Below, in pieces: positions 1 to 12,727 of a stretch of DNA of 64,000 bases. This DNA comes from Tanypteryx hageni (lineage: Eukaryota > Arthropoda > Insecta > Odonata > Petaluridae): the NCBI GenBank assembly GCA_028673005.1, contig CM054118.1, positions 89,566,858 to 89,630,857 of the forward strand. Reading direction: 5' to 3'. Under the pieces are notes generated by a model that saw only the letters and a list, made by a program, of their open reading frames with translations, made no database searches and had not been told where the DNA came from. Positions within the stretch are counted from its first letter, which is position 1; each line of letters opens with the position of its first letter. The translations under genes and the position numbers were made by a program.

Positions 1-125
1 GAGACTATGGTGAATTTGTTATTTAAGTGAAAATATAATGCTCAATTGTAGTAAAATTTACGCTGAATTTGATTATGTATACTTAGAAGAAAGGAACAAC
101 TATATAACTTCCACACAAATAAATT

Positions 126-1332
126 TACTGAATATGCCGGTGTATAAGTCAACCCTGTGTATAAGTTGACCTTCATTTATTGGATTGTTAACCCTTTTAG
201 TGCCACGGCCGATATATCTGTTCTGGCATAGATTGAAACTGAACTGGTAATAATCATCAGTCACTACACATCCCACAAACACATTAGTATAGATGAAACA
301 CTAGTCAGAACCAAAAGCCACATGCAATTACGCCAATATTTTTCTTTAATAATCATCACTGTATTAATTTTTTTTATTCGAAATTGATGACTGTAGAGGT
401 TGATTAAAATCTGTAGTTTATATTATTTTTGTATTTTCATGTGATTTTATCTTATGATTTTCTAGAGTTATATAGATATTATAATTTTTAAGTTCTAATG
501 GCATATATTGTATATAAGATGAAATTTATTAGTAATTAACTTTTTTATTTATTTTTTGTAATGTGATATGCAATAACTTTTTATTGTTATTAAATAATTT
601 AACATTTCATTTCAATAAAAATTATGTAATTATGAAGAAGGTACTATTTTTTACAATTTCTGAAAAAATTACCTTATTATCTTAAGAAATAATTTCACTG
701 TGATAGCATTCCTAAGGTAATACGAAATTCACAAATTGCCTGTGGCACTTCTGGCTATACCCACCGAAATTTGTAAGCCACTAAAAGGGTTAATACACAA
801 CTAGACATTCTCCATATAAGTCGACTTCCCACTTTTTTGCTAAAAAACTTCGAATGAAGAATACAAGGAATTTTATAGTTTTTAAAACCTAAATGAAACC
901 TATTCCAAAAAATGCAGTCGATTTCTGAGTTATTAAATCATTTTTTTAATTTAAGAAAGATCTGTCATATATCGTATTGCCATCTATTGGTGGAATGTAT
1001 TTCTACCTATCCTTCGTTCCTGTCATTGCAAATAGATTGTTTCTATTTTTGAGATTCAGTAATAAAAACAAAAGTTAAAATTTTAATTTTTAATAACTAT
1101 TAAAAATAATTATCTTAAATCTTCTAAAATAAATGAGAGAATATGTAAACAATGGAGCAGCTGACTCAAAATGGCGATCACCTACATCGTAAGATCAAAT
1201 GTTTTCATAAATATCAATGTTTTTCTCAGTTATTTAAGTGTCACATTTTATATTCGGTGTATAAGTCAACCTTAAGTTTTCGGATTTTTTTTTGAGCTTC
1301 AAACGTCGACTTATACCCTGGCATATATGGTA
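126..1332. mobile_element. TIR DNA element, pogo/Tc1-like ends, non-coding
   Basis: The left end (TACTGAATATGCCGGTGTAT and on) and the reverse complement of the right end (TACCATATATGCCAGGGTAT and on) match over about 28 bases, both continuing into ATAAGTC(A/G)AC. Both ends carry TA, the usual target of the Tc1/mariner/pogo superfamily. No transposase is visible, so this is probably a non-autonomous or internally deleted copy. A second element lies inside it at 188-793. The family label is an inference from the TIR style and the TA target. Confidence 0.6.
188..793. mobile_element. piggyBac-type MITE (TTAA-flanked), nested
   Basis: The ends are perfect inverted repeats of 15 bases, TTAACCCTTTTAGTG at the left and its complement CACTAAAAGGGTTAA at the right, with the TTAA that piggyBac elements duplicate. 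The 606-bp interior is very AT-rich and has no coding frame. It sits inside the pogo-like element at 126-1332 and so inserted later. TTAACCCTTT ends recur on the large element at 35031-42592. Confidence 0.7.
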
Positions 1333-3193
1333 TTTCATGACTGGATTTGGTGCAAGACTAGCATCCTCAAGAGAGGATTAACACCACAAAGTTGAGTCCA
1401 ACTCCTTAGAATGCTGGTCATGCATATTATAGTTTTCTAAAACTTTGGAAAATTATTAATATTAAATAAACTAAAACTCTGGAACAGTAACAATATTAGT
1501 AATTCTAATTCACTTTATTAACTCTGTCTTTAAATTCTTAGACACTATTATCCTAATGAATGGCATTTTTTCTACTTGAATGATTAATAGCTCTCTGCAA
1601 ATAAGACGTATATGTTTCCTGATAACAAAACAATGCTTGATTGAAGCGAATTGTTTTGTGAGGCCAGACAACTATGTTTGAAATTCGGATTAGAAATACA
1701 GCAGTGTTGCGATCATATTGTGGGTGAGCCTGAGATGCAGCACTACAGCTTACTTGGAAAGGAGGAATTCTCACCAATGTGGCCACCTAATACTGTTTTC
1801 ATTTGATCCATAAGCTGAATTTGTTTCCTGTCTAGGTTCAGACTCAGTTGGTAGACTATCTACTGCCGATATTGAGGGGTTACTGCAATTGGATGTGCTG
1901 AAGTTTTCTAAACTTCTGCATGAATCCTCCCCTCAAACCATTGATTCTTGTAGGAAAAACTGTTTTGATTCAGCTTGTTTCGAATTATGTTGCACTTTTC
2001 AAGAATGCATCCTCAATGTAAATCGGGGTATACCTGTACTTTCAATTAGTATTCAAAGTAAAAGGCAAATGTAGCACAAAAATGAAAATGGGTGCATTAT
2101 TATTGACAATAGTATATATTTATGCATATTAATCTAGCTGAGAAATATACTTCTACTTACACGTATAAAAAAGTACACCATAAAAAATATATTGAAGGCT
2201 AAATCTATTTGCTGGGTGATGTTGTTGCTCCATTTCTGGCACCTTTCCACCTCCTCACTGTAAATGACGTAATGGTAAGTTAATATTGTGAAATTTATAT
2301 TTAATTGCATTTTTTGCATTCCTTGCATACAAAAAATGCTAAAACATTAAACAAAGTCTCTTGAAAAATTACAAGCAGCAATATATTAGAGGCATGCTCC
2401 AACAATTAAGTGAATGTCTACAGCAAACAAATTAAATGATTAATGTGTACTTACCTATTTAAGTCATGGACCTTTAAATAATAATGATGAAAAAATAAGA
2501 AACATACGTGAAAGTTGTAGCCAAAAATTTCATGCATATTGATGACAGGTTAGGCAACAAGAGGAAAAGTTATGAAATTTCAATGAATTATTAAAAAAAA
2601 ATAGTAATAGGAGTCAGATTTTGTATATTATGGCCACTGGGAAATATAAGAGTGTTTCGTACAGTTTTTATGATCTGAAAATATTGTATAGAGGAGAAAA
2701 ATTAACATAATATCTCCATTATATTTAAACAGCATATAAAACCAATAAAACTATATTTATAATCTAAACACTTTTTGCTACAATAAAAGATTGTTTATCG
2801 AAAATGATTGGGATCTGAAGCATTTCGGGATATAGATATTTCTGGGTGTTGTTATGTCTCAACCCTTACATTTCACATTGACAAAAAAAACATTTTTACT
2901 TAAACAACGTCACAAATAATATAACTTATGAAATATGCACCAAAGAAATATCATATAAATCATCTTACAAAGTGAATACTGTGTATGCGTTCAGTGCCTC
3001 GACCCTTGCATAGGAAATCAGCCAATAACATAAGTTTACCTAGGCATGGCAAAAATAAATTTTGTTAAAATATAATGCACTTATGAAAAGTATAGGAACT
3101 GATCAACCATAAGAATTAATCATTACCATTCAATTTACAAAATATGGGAGAGCAGTGGCTTTACTACTTGCAGTAGTCTATTCCAAAATGTGG
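1333..3193. other. AT-rich sequence, no feature recognised
   Basis: I see no recognisable protein, RNA or repeat here. Short open frames (for example 1553-1786 minus, 1889-2074 plus, 2134-2328 minus) resemble nothing I know and are about the length expected by chance. Confidence 0.5.
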
Positions 3194-4248
3194 TACCGTA
3201 AATACCCGCATATAATGCGCACCCTCGCATAACGCGCAGGGGGGTTTTCAGCCTCGTAATCTATGATTTTTCTATATACCTGCATATAGCACGAACAGAT
3301 TTTTTTTAGCGTTACCATTCCAGAATAAAGTAGATGGTGTAACGTGGTCTAAAGCAATGATCGAATTATTGGTATTATATATTGGTAATATAACGAAAGT
3401 GCGACATGAAATTTTCGAATAACATTCCAAAAGAACATCAGCTAACTCAATCATTAAATCATTACCTACTCTGTTTACTTACAAGGTGATATTAGGAAAT
3501 ATACAATAATCCAGTTATATTAATTTCATAGTATGGCATATGACATTGTTTTAGCTAATAAATTGCAGGAATGATGATAATACTATGTCTAAGTTTTTTA
3601 CATACGTTTTAGTCACGCCCGAGGTGGACGGGTTCACCCAATCTTCAGTTTTAACCTTATTAGAACACTCTGGAGTACATAAAAACGATATCAAATAACC
3701 ATAATTAACTACAGACTCTAAGAATCAAGAATAAACCACGTATGAATGCTGAGAAAAAAGTAGGGAACGATAACTTGATTTAGTTCTACAAGAAGCATCA
3801 ACTCCCAGCGTACTCCAAGGTATCATCAGCTGCCATTGTTTCTAATTGTAAGTAGTACCAGTACCTCACCACCAGGCTGGGTGCCGGTGTAGGGTGACGT
3901 CATGCGTGAGATGCTGATTCCGATAACAACATCGAAGAAAAATTGTCCAGTGACGAAGTATTTCTTGGCTTTTAAAATGAATAAATACTGAATTCATTCT
4001 TTTCATATCTAATTAATGAATGTTTGTAGAATTAATTAATAAATTTTAACTATTATCTATCTTACTTTTCATAAAAATCACCAATGAAATTATGAGGATA
4101 CCCTGGCAGTAATTACTGTGCCAAAATTGTGGAAATATGGGGTCAAATGAAAATAGGAAGATTATGTACCCTCGTATAACACGCATCCTAATTTTTAACT
4201 CAAATATTTCGAAAAAAAAGTGCTCATTATACGCTGGTATTTACGGTA
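3194..4248. mobile_element. TIR DNA element, pogo/Tigger-like, non-coding
   Basis: The left end reads TACCGTAAATACCCGCATAT followed by AATGCGCAC. The reverse complement of the right end reads TACCGTAAATACCAGCGTAT followed by AATGAGCAC. That is 29 bases with about three mismatches, with TA at both outer edges. About 1.05 kb lies between, with no transposase I can recognise. The style (ACCG, then a TATAA-like core and GCGCAC) is shared with the element end at 61771, whose interior does encode a pogo-type fragment. That supports the family label by analogy. Confidence 0.65.
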
Positions 4249-4710
4249 ATTCAATTTTTTTGTATAAAGTATCATAATGTTTGGGCTAAAAGATGCACTT
4301 TTTTCCATAAAAATTACTCCCAAAATTAGTCTGCATTTTATACACTGAAGGTAAGGCTGTATTTAGTAGTAACACTCACAAACCCACTCATCCCCAAAAT
4401 GGAATAATTGACAGTCATTTGTCACAAAATCACAAAATATACATTATTAAAAATTAATAGTGAAAAAATGTTAATAGTAAAACCTTATGCAACGTGAAGT
4501 TTGACGGCACATTTTCTTCATTGCATTATAATCCTGTCCATTCACATTAATTGCAACTTCGGTAGGTTTACGAAGTTTGTTGCAATGTTTAATTCCTAAT
4601 GAGGCTGTTGAATAGCGTGATTAATGTCATGGTGAATTAGAATTTCGATAGATGTCATAAAATTCTTATAAATATCTAGGATAAATAAAGTTATGTGTAT
4701 TGAGATCACA

Positions 4711-4822
4711 ATGGCTACAAGAGTAAAAAGGTATGCTATAGCCTTCAAGTGATTCAATAAACAAAAACGCACAAAAACCAAGGAGCAGAACGTCATTTCA
4801 GTCTATGTCACCAAGAAAAAAT
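4711..4822 (+). pseudogene. pogo/Tigger transposase N-terminal relict
   Basis: Starting at an ATG the frame reads MATRVKRYAIAFK, then a stop, then FNKQKR. After a frameshift a segment resembling AARHFS follows. The same start and leader (TGTATTGAGATCxCA-ATGGCTAC) occur in the better preserved minus-strand copy at 62470, where the reading continues into a CENP-B/pogo-like helix-turn-helix. This copy therefore looks like a decayed relative cut short after roughly 35 codons. It runs directly into the dispersed repeat at 4817. Confidence 0.5.
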
Positions 4823-4919
4823 CTGATGTGACTTTCTCCATTCCTTTAATATTTATAAAAATTCCGAATAAGTTAAATGATAATAGATATTTTAAGGAAC
4901 TGCGAGAAAATTCAGACAA
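4817..4919 (+). repeat. Direct repeat copy A (partner 5648-5759)
   Basis: The stretch from AATCTGATGTG through CTGCGAGAAAATT recurs at 5648-5759 in the same orientation with roughly 85-90% identity by eye. Copy B contains an extra GGCCACCACAT between GATGT and GACTTTCTCC. The function is unknown; the pair could be terminal or internal repeats of one element spanning 4.8-5.8 kb. Confidence 0.6.
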
Positions 4920-5647
4920 CGAACAAAGAATTCCTATTGTTGTTTGAAACAAGATATGAACATAGAACAAAATAAGATCGAAAAATCACACAGGGTAAAC
5001 TGTATGAGTGCACAATTACAGTATTTACTTGTGTACCACACACCCTCGTGTACCATGGGCACCCCTATTTTGGGCCAGTTCAGAGGGAAAAATATAAATT
5101 CATGCTGGAATAAGTTGACATCTGAGGTAAAAAAAACTGGCCTCTTCAGTGATTCCCCTCCCTGAAACAAGGTCCGCCCAAGTTAAGCGTCTTCTACTCA
5201 TACATGCGTGACACAATCTATTGGGTTATCTCTTTATGCCAATGCTAGCAGAAATCTCCTCATCGGTAGTCGCCCCTTTTATGTTAAAGGAGCATCAAGG
5301 GCTCACAATGAATTCGGCAAACACAGATATCAGATGCCAACTAATTCCAGCAAAAGTATAGGTAGAAATTTATAGTAAACTTTTAATGACAGAATTCCTT
5401 ATTTTGAGTAAAAATAATAAATTTAAAACTCATTAAAAGATACAGCTTTAATATTATAAAAATATAACGTCATCTCAATCGTCAAAATACTGTGCATATA
5501 CTTTGTATAATTCTTCATCTTCTGTGAGTATAAACATAGACGCAAGGGTGTTGCAGTGAATTTATTATCGATATTCACAATTTATATAACCTGTTTAGAA
5601 ATCCTCATGTAAGATCCAGAGTACCTTTTTCTTATCGACAGTTTGGG

Positions 5648-5759
5648 AAAAATCTGATGTGGCCACCACATGACTTTCTCCGTATCCGTAATATTTATAA
5701 AAATTCCAGATAGGTTACATAATAAAAAATATTTTAAGAAACTGCGAGAAAATTTTAGA
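5648..5759 (+). repeat. Direct repeat copy B (partner 4817-4919)
   Basis: This is the second copy of the repeat at 4817-4919, with a small palindromic insertion (TGTGGCCACCACA). Between the copies (4920-5647) there is AT-rich sequence with short opposed open frames at 4934-5170 that I do not recognise. Confidence 0.6.
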
Positions 5760-7762
5760 CTTTACAAAGAACAGAAATAAACTCAAACCATAGCCTTATG
5801 ATATTGGATATAGCCACAAAGCTCCGACAATTAAGAAAAGAAATTGGAGTGTTACTAAGATGTAACTAAGCGTCAATTGTTAACAATAGTCCTCGGTAGG
5901 TGGTGTGGTGTTGGCAGCTAAAAATATAAGATCTCTCTTAAAATATGCATTATATGGAAAAATGTTTCAAACAAAGGTTGTAGAAGATTAAATTTCCTAC
6001 AACTTTTATTCAAACATATTTTTACATTTATCAAATATTAAAGCAAATATTTCAAAATAACGGATGTGACAAGAGTAAACACCCACTTCTGATTGACCGA
6101 TTTTTATCAAAAACTAATCAGTTCTTTTGATTTTCATAAAAATGTAAAATATAAAATTTCGTGTTGACCTGATTAATAATTTTTGAGTTAGAGCACCCAC
6201 AAAAAAGCTATCACACACACACACAAACTTCAACACACACACGGACATCATCAAGAAAATTGTCAAAACATGTTCAGGAGACCTCAAAACGTGTATTTCC
6301 GTTGAAATCTCAAAGTCGATTTTTTTCATGAATACAATACTTTCCCCTATACTACGTATATGGAGAAAGTAAAAAGGTGCACGTGGTATACGAGTAAATA
6401 TGGTAAATAAGTGGACGCTACAAGAGTATCAGCAACAAAAGTGGCTCAAGAGTTTTATCTGCTTGAAGTGCACAGGCCACTGTTGTGTGGCTCATTTGAA
6501 ATGATTAGTTTCAACATGGACTTTGAAGAGTCAGCTTGTGTTTGTGCCTTATTGCATACTGAGACACTTCACCCCACAAATTTTCCTTTAAATTCTTATC
6601 ACACATAAAAGTTAACAAAGTACAATATCAGATCTGTTCTGTGCTTTTTTAGAATGTTCATGTAAAATTTTGGAATATTTAACGTATTTGCATGTTTCAA
6701 CAAACTTAAAACCCAAAATCAATCAAAACTTACTTAAAACATACCTCGCCGCAATTAAGCAGTTTTAATACGATCATTATGTCTTTTCAAAAGTAAATGG
6801 AACATATATTTACGCTTCACTTTTATTGTTGTAGAAATGTAAACAAAATGAAATTTTAACATAGTAACAGTGCTGTATAGATAGTTCATAAGGGTTTTAT
6901 GAAAGGCAAACAGATGGACTCCAAAATTAATAGGGTTCAAGTGTCACTATCCAAAACTATCCTGAAAATCTTAGCTTCTTCTTGTCATTTCAAAATTTAT
7001 CACACAGATGGACGAAGTGAAAACATTATCAACTTTTTTAAAGTGCTAACAAAAACTGAACAGGTAAGTTATTACATAAATGTAACCTAGGTGCCAACTG
7101 CAAAATAACATCAGAAAAACAAATGACTGTCGATTATGAAAATTAAATTCAGCCCAACTCAAAGTAAAGACTCACACAAAGTGAACTCAATCCTACCCAT
7201 TCCACCATTAATGTTAATGTTAAAATTCTCAATGTTCACATCACTACAAGACTAGAACTGCAGCAAATAATGTAAGAACATACCATAAACAGGCAGAAAT
7301 AAAGTAATATAATAGTGTGTAAAACATAACTGAGTAACATTGGAACAGAGAAGTGAAGGAAAATAAGAAAAAAGTTGCAATTGTAATAACAGACCGTAGC
7401 CTTTTAGGAACTTTATTTTTTAACAAGAACAAGAGAAAATATAAAAATGAATTTTTAAAACCAAGTTTTAAATGGTTAATATCTTAATAGGAATAAACAC
7501 TATAATATAATTATGATAACTTTTCTACTTGCATGGGAATAAAAATTTGCATGGTGTTTACCAGTCGTTGAATGGCATAGCAGTCTTTCTATTCTAAGTT
7601 TTAACCTTTTCACAGTTGAGAGAATGGCAGACAGAAGTAGACAACTTAGTGGTAAAAGTAGGAATGTTTGGTATATAAGTAGTTAGAAGTTGGATTATAA
7701 ACTTTGAATATCTTTTGTTTCATTAACGAAAATACTGATTTATCCATTCATATTGTGTAAAG
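5760..7762. other. AT-rich sequence with a short CA-rich tract
   Basis: There is no recognisable gene. A (CA)-rich stretch lies near 6210-6241. A small inverted repeat (TACTTTC..GAAAGTA) lies near 6340-6372. Open frames such as 6411-6608 and 6899-7090 (both plus) match nothing I know. Confidence 0.45.
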
Positions 7763-7800
7763 CAGGGGTTCCAAACCTTTATGTGGGCAAGAGTGCCTTC
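7763..7800 (+). mobile_element. hAT-like terminal motif, element incomplete
   Basis: CAGGGGTTCCAAACCTTTAT is the style of many hAT element ends (CAGxGGTTCxxAACC). No inverted partner was found downstream, so only one end or a truncated element is supported. Confidence 0.35.
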
Positions 7801-8082
7801 GACTTACAAGCAAAACCGGAGGGCACTGATACTTATACCCTCCCCTCCCCCCCGCTCAACACTTATAGCTCAGCTCGTAGCTATAAGTATATTTATAATC
7901 TATTTTAAATATTGATAGTAGGCATATTAATTTTAAGCTTAAAACCCATCTTTTATTTTCAAGTTTATTATAAATATTTTATTTATTTTTGTAGCGTAAT
8001 CTACAATGTGCTTATAATAAAGCACCTCCCTCCCCCAAAATTTTTTATCGCCATATAGCCTATGTTACCCAATGGGTAAAAT

Positions 8083-8185
8083 TATATACTTATGCAAAGT
8101 TTCATGACAATATCTTTAAAGGTGTGAATTTTTATAGTGGACAAACAAACAAACACAGAATTACAGATTTATGTATTAAGATTAC
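8083..8185 (+). repeat. Probable 3' tail of a non-LTR retroelement
   Basis: The sequence GCAAAGTTTCATGACAATAT, followed by GGACAAACAAACAAACACAG, an ACAGATTTATGTATTAAGAT segment and AT-rich DNA, has the layout of 3' tails of arthropod non-LTR elements. No coding part remains. The clade cannot be fixed from this piece. Confidence 0.35.
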
Positions 8186-8625
8186 AATAAATGATAACTT
8201 ACTATTATTAATAATAATATCTCTTCAAAGAATGTAGGAAGGGTTGCATTAATGCAAATTCATATTGAAGTAAATGTATTTTGTTTATAATCATTGCTAC
8301 GAAGGTCAATTATAATTAATTTATATTCACTTCTACAATATAAATTCTGAAAAGGATCGCTATGGTTATATAATACAGATAACGTGATAACTATTGTCAA
8401 AATTTAAAAAATATTTTTGTAAATTTTCACTAGACTAGTGGAGATTTACAAAAATTTTTTTACCTTACGGAATCTTTCCACAAAGTTGAGCCTTCCCAAG
8501 TGGAGTATGTTATTGTCAAAATAATGAAATTATAAAAATAACCAGAGCTATTTGTGAATCCTACCAACAGTGATAGTTGATGAGATTAAGAATTATGAAG
8601 TTAATGTAACAATTCAAACAGTGTA

Positions 8626-8778
8626 ATTTATGAAAATAAATATCCATTATTTCATTTCTATATTCTAATTTTTTTATACAAACAAACCAAACCAAATGAA
8701 GCCAATCCAATCAAAATTCGCATAATCTATGAAAGTAAATATGCATTATTTCATTTCTATATTCTAATTTTTTATATA
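8626..8778 (+). repeat. 55-bp direct duplication beside a hAT end
   Basis: About 54 bases at 8626-8679 (ATTATTTCATTTCTATATTC core) recur at 8724-8778 with a few differences. The second copy abuts the hAT-like terminus at 8784, so the duplication may mark an old insertion or excision event. Confidence 0.6.
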
Positions 8779-8783
8779 TTAAC

Positions 8784-10870
8784 TAGGGTGACCAGATCAT
8801 TTTTGCCAAAAGGAAGGAAAAATACGATTTTTTATTCAAAAAGGAAGGACAAATATTATGATGAATACAATCTATTTAAAAATCTTATTCAATATTTATT
8901 TTATTAAAGTAAAAAATTTAAAGTCATGCATACACTATGACTTACGGCATTCAATATTGCTACTTTTAAAAAAATTACTGTATGCTTGAAAGAAAAAACC
9001 TGATGACTCCATATAATTTAAGAAAACTTTTCCACAGTAGAATAAGATACTTTGATCCAGATTTACGTTTGGATAAATTTTATCCCATAAATTTCAATTA
9101 CTACAGTTAAACTTAAGTTAGTTTTTTCAGTATTAATACACATATTACATTGTTTTACATATATGAAATAAAATTCAACCCCAGCACTAACTCTTTCTGT
9201 TTGAAACTTTTTCATAATGCCTTCGTTTTTGATTATTGAGCCACAATAAAACAGCTTTCCTTGGATCCCAATCAATTATCAGTAGATGTGGAGAGTTTCT
9301 CTACTGCATTTGCCCCACTTGCTGATTTGAAGACTTTTCTTCACTAAGTTCTTTATATTGCAAAAATAACTTGCACAAATCTAATCCATGGTCAAGGACT
9401 GAGTGGATTTTTTAAAAATCAGCAAAGAGGTCCAGTGCTAAAAATGGTTCTATGATTGTTAAAACCTACTGATCAATGTCGTAGCATTGTATTAAGAAAT
9501 GTTTGAGACTGCAAATAATTTCAATTCTAATTGAAGCAATCTCATGACTGTTGCTGACAAATAAATGATGTTCCTTTCTGCGGTGCACAAGTGTCCTTTA
9601 AGATATTTTATTGGGATATTATCTTTGTTTTTCTTTCTATGGTTCCATTTAAAGTGTCTTCCCATCCTTCCGGTAAAATATGTTCCTGAAGTTCATCAAT
9701 AGTCTTCAAAAATGATTTTTTATGTGCGGACATATTAACAATTGTTATCTGCTTGGATTTTTTTAAATCTTGAAAATATTTGTAAAATATCAACAAGAAC
9801 TGCCATCAACTCTAGATTGTCAAATTTTGTTAAATATTTGTAAAAACCTTTACATTCCTCCATAGAATTATTTTTACTAAAATAAAGGACTAACATTTTC
9901 CAGGATGTTAAAATGCTATGCAAAAATTGATGCAAAAATTCACTATGGTGCACATCAAACAATTTGGGGATTTTTAAAAGACACAGTTCTGCATCTTTAG
10001 CAATGGTTTTCAATTCACTTGTCCAAAGGCCTGATTGGTGGAAATATGTTGAAATCACTACTAAATTTTGGGAAAAAAGTTTACTTTGGATATATTTTTG
10101 CTCATATCTTTCCATGCTAATTGGCTCTGTGGGCTCTGCACCATAACTTCATAATTTGTGGTTCCCTTTTCTTGCCATCAATAAGCTTTCACAGGCCATT
10201 TTTTTCTCCTGTTTATACTAGCACCATCAATCAATAGAGATGACACTTTTCTAATCCCCAAAATTGTCACTAAATGCCTCTATTATACCTTCAACATCTC
10301 TGTTGCACCGCATTCCAATTTTTCAGCTTCACCTAAAAACAATGTTTCTTTCTGGTAATTTTTGTTGACAATTTTCCCCAGCATGTAAATTTTATCAATA
10401 TTTGTTCCACCAACTGAGCCATCAATTCTCAGTGAGAAAGCTAAGCTGCTGTTGATATTTTCCTTCAATATTGTAATATTAGATTCTACAATACAGTTAA
10501 GTATTTGTAAATGCAAAGATGGAGTGATTGAGGGGGAGTATTAAATTGATACAAATTTGCAGCTTCGACACATACTATACACGATGGCTAGCTCCATGCA
10601 GACAACATTAATCTTTTTGCATTATTGTAAACAGATATAGCTAAACTTCCAATGCAATGCTTTATCCACATTAGTATCTTCAAATGTTTTATCAACATTT
10701 ATTGTAGATGTAGATGCCAAAAGCATAACATCATCTATTATTTCGTTTTTATAGTTAGAAGCAAAAGGTATAGACATATCTTGAGCTGATGCTGTCTCTG
10801 ATGTTTTGGAGCTACATGGCATAAACATATTCAAAATACTTCGTTGCCATTGATGGTTTTCTTCTTTTTG
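8784..10870 (-). pseudogene. hAT transposase relict, KIAA1586-like group
   Basis: Read on the minus strand, fragments from about 10850 down to 9000 give a decayed hAT-type protein. The N-terminal part includes SLRIDGSVGGTNIDKIYMLG (around 10440-10370) followed by KIVNKN and LFLGEAE. The middle part includes KIPKLFDV and EFLHQFLHSILTSWKMLVLY (10000-9900), then YKYLTKFDNLELMAVLVDIL (9850-9790). Next come MSAHKKSFLKTIDELQEHIL (9740-9670) and a later LALDLFADF/LDHGLDLCKLF region near 9420-9350. This order and wording match the hAT-derived family annotated in many animals as KIAA1586-like. Several frameshifts and stops separate the pieces, so it is dead. A TAGGGTGACCAGA terminus at 8784 followed by AAAGGAAGGA repeats probably marks its 3' end. 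I found no matching 5' terminus near 10.9-11.1 kb. Confidence 0.72.
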
Positions 10871-11640
10871 GCTTATTGTTAATGTAATTAAGGATCAATC
10901 TAAATTATTTTTATATAAATATATACATACACAATTTACGACCAAGTACAACTTACCTTTAAGCAGAAAAGAAAACCTAGTTGAACTGAATCAGTGAACT
11001 CTGTAAATACCCAAAATGCAGCAGCTGGCATGCTGGCAGTCTCCTTGTGAGAAATGATCTAACTAAATAGGCCATTGGCGTGGTTAAGGTTCAAATACTG
11101 ACATATTTAACCCATGAAAAGAATACAATTTAATCTTGGAATTCATGATTCATGTATTACTTGTAAAAAAGAACTAGCAACTGCACAAAACTGATTATAG
11201 AGCTGCACATTAAAATAGGTCCTGCTATGTGTGTATCATGAGTAAATCCTTCACGAGCTTAACATTAGGCCAACAGAAGCAGTATCATATGCAAGCATTT
11301 GCCTCAGTGTTGACACTACAAAATAGGTCTCAATTTTATAATATGATCTAATCTAGCCACCTAGCCTAATCGGCTATAATTACACCCAAGTATATTAATA
11401 CAACCAAACATAACAATGAACCATATTGACACAACCATTCATTTACACCTATAAAAGGATCATCTCTGAATAGAAAAGCCTATTAATACAATAAATTTAA
11501 ACTACAATGACAAACCTTATTATCTTTCATAAACTAATTAAGCCTAGGAACAAAATCACGCCTCTTCTTTTACCTATTACTGAACAATGTTGACCATACA
11601 ACACATACAAACTCGACATGAAGTTCAAAATTAAACTGAA
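10871..11640. other. No feature recognised
   Basis: This is AT-rich sequence upstream (in minus-strand terms) of the KIAA1586-like hAT relict. It may include the rest of that element, but I cannot identify its terminus. Confidence 0.4.
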
Positions 11641-11850
11641 CTAAATAAAATGAAACAGTCTTGCTCTCTGGTCCTGGCCAAGGATGAATACGTGAGAAGG
11701 CATGACAATCTATGCTGGAAACTACATCCTGACATCTGCAAGGCTTATGGAAAGCCACAAAACACTATGAGAATAGACTGGCAAGAAAATGTTTGCATCT
11801 ATCTGATCGTAATTTCAAGCATAGACTACAGCACCAAGTCTACATGAAAA
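11641..11850 (+). pseudogene. Possible LINE C-terminal fragment
   Basis: A 65-codon frame contains AKDEYVRRHDNLCWKLHPDI followed by CKAYG. The pattern (Y)VRRHDxxCxxxHxxICKxxG recurs in C-terminal regions of some animal non-LTR retrotransposon polyproteins. No reverse transcriptase motif is present nearby. The match rests on one short motif and could be chance. Confidence 0.35.
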
Positions 11851-12727
11851 CCTTCAAGCGATCAGATTTAAGAAAGTACTCGAATATCTGATAAATAAAT
11901 CATCCACCCTCAACACCAGTCCTATTGTCTGCAACTTCTTACAAAAAGATCTATAATTTTATTTCTATAGCACTTAACAGAAATAACAGAAATTTGCTAG
12001 GATCTTATCATGTAGGTACTGTCACACCAGGAATTAATTTGTGATGGTGATGATAATTATGATAATAATAATTATTCTCGAGTTTACTTCTGAAAAAATA
12101 AAACAAAATTTATCATACAATTGCATTAATCGAGAAAAGAAACACTGATACTTGGAAATATATTAAAATTTACATACAGCACAGTTAACTACAAAAAGTA
12201 TGTGATTTCTTACTGGATATTTTAAAATTTGTCATAAGTATTAGAGATTTATGTGGTTAAGCCTATTACAATGGTTCTAATCAAGGCCTAAACATGTACA
12301 GACAGAGCCCACTTAACATACAGGTGATGTTCTTGAAAACACATTAGGTGGATGGCAATTCACTATATAAATACATATTACAAATGTAGATGAGTTCCTG
12401 TACAAGTCTATGAATTTTTTCATCCAAAATTTAGCTTGAATATCATACCACTGCAGTTATAATGTAACAAACATAAAATTTAAGCATGTAAACAATAAAT
12501 TAAAGCATAGAAACATGATAAATATGAATAAATAGTTAGTATTTCTTGTATGAAATTGTATTTCCAGTTACAGAAAGTGTGGTTTTAGTTACAAGTTACA
12601 AAGATAAACAACAATGCTTATTTGGTAGATTATGTATCTTGGTAATATCATGGTGCCGTCATTAAGTTGTGCGACAAAAAGAAAAGTATAAATTTGCTAG
12701 TATATTGCCAGTCAAAAATGACATGGA
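11851..12727. other. AT-rich, possible old TIR end at 12299
   Basis: There is no gene. ACAGAGCCCACTTAACATAC at about 12301, followed by GGTGATGTTCTTGAAAAC, loosely resembles the left end of the MITE at 48012 (its CGTTCCTGAAAACTGCGAC stretch). It may be an old relative; no right end was found. Confidence 0.3.
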
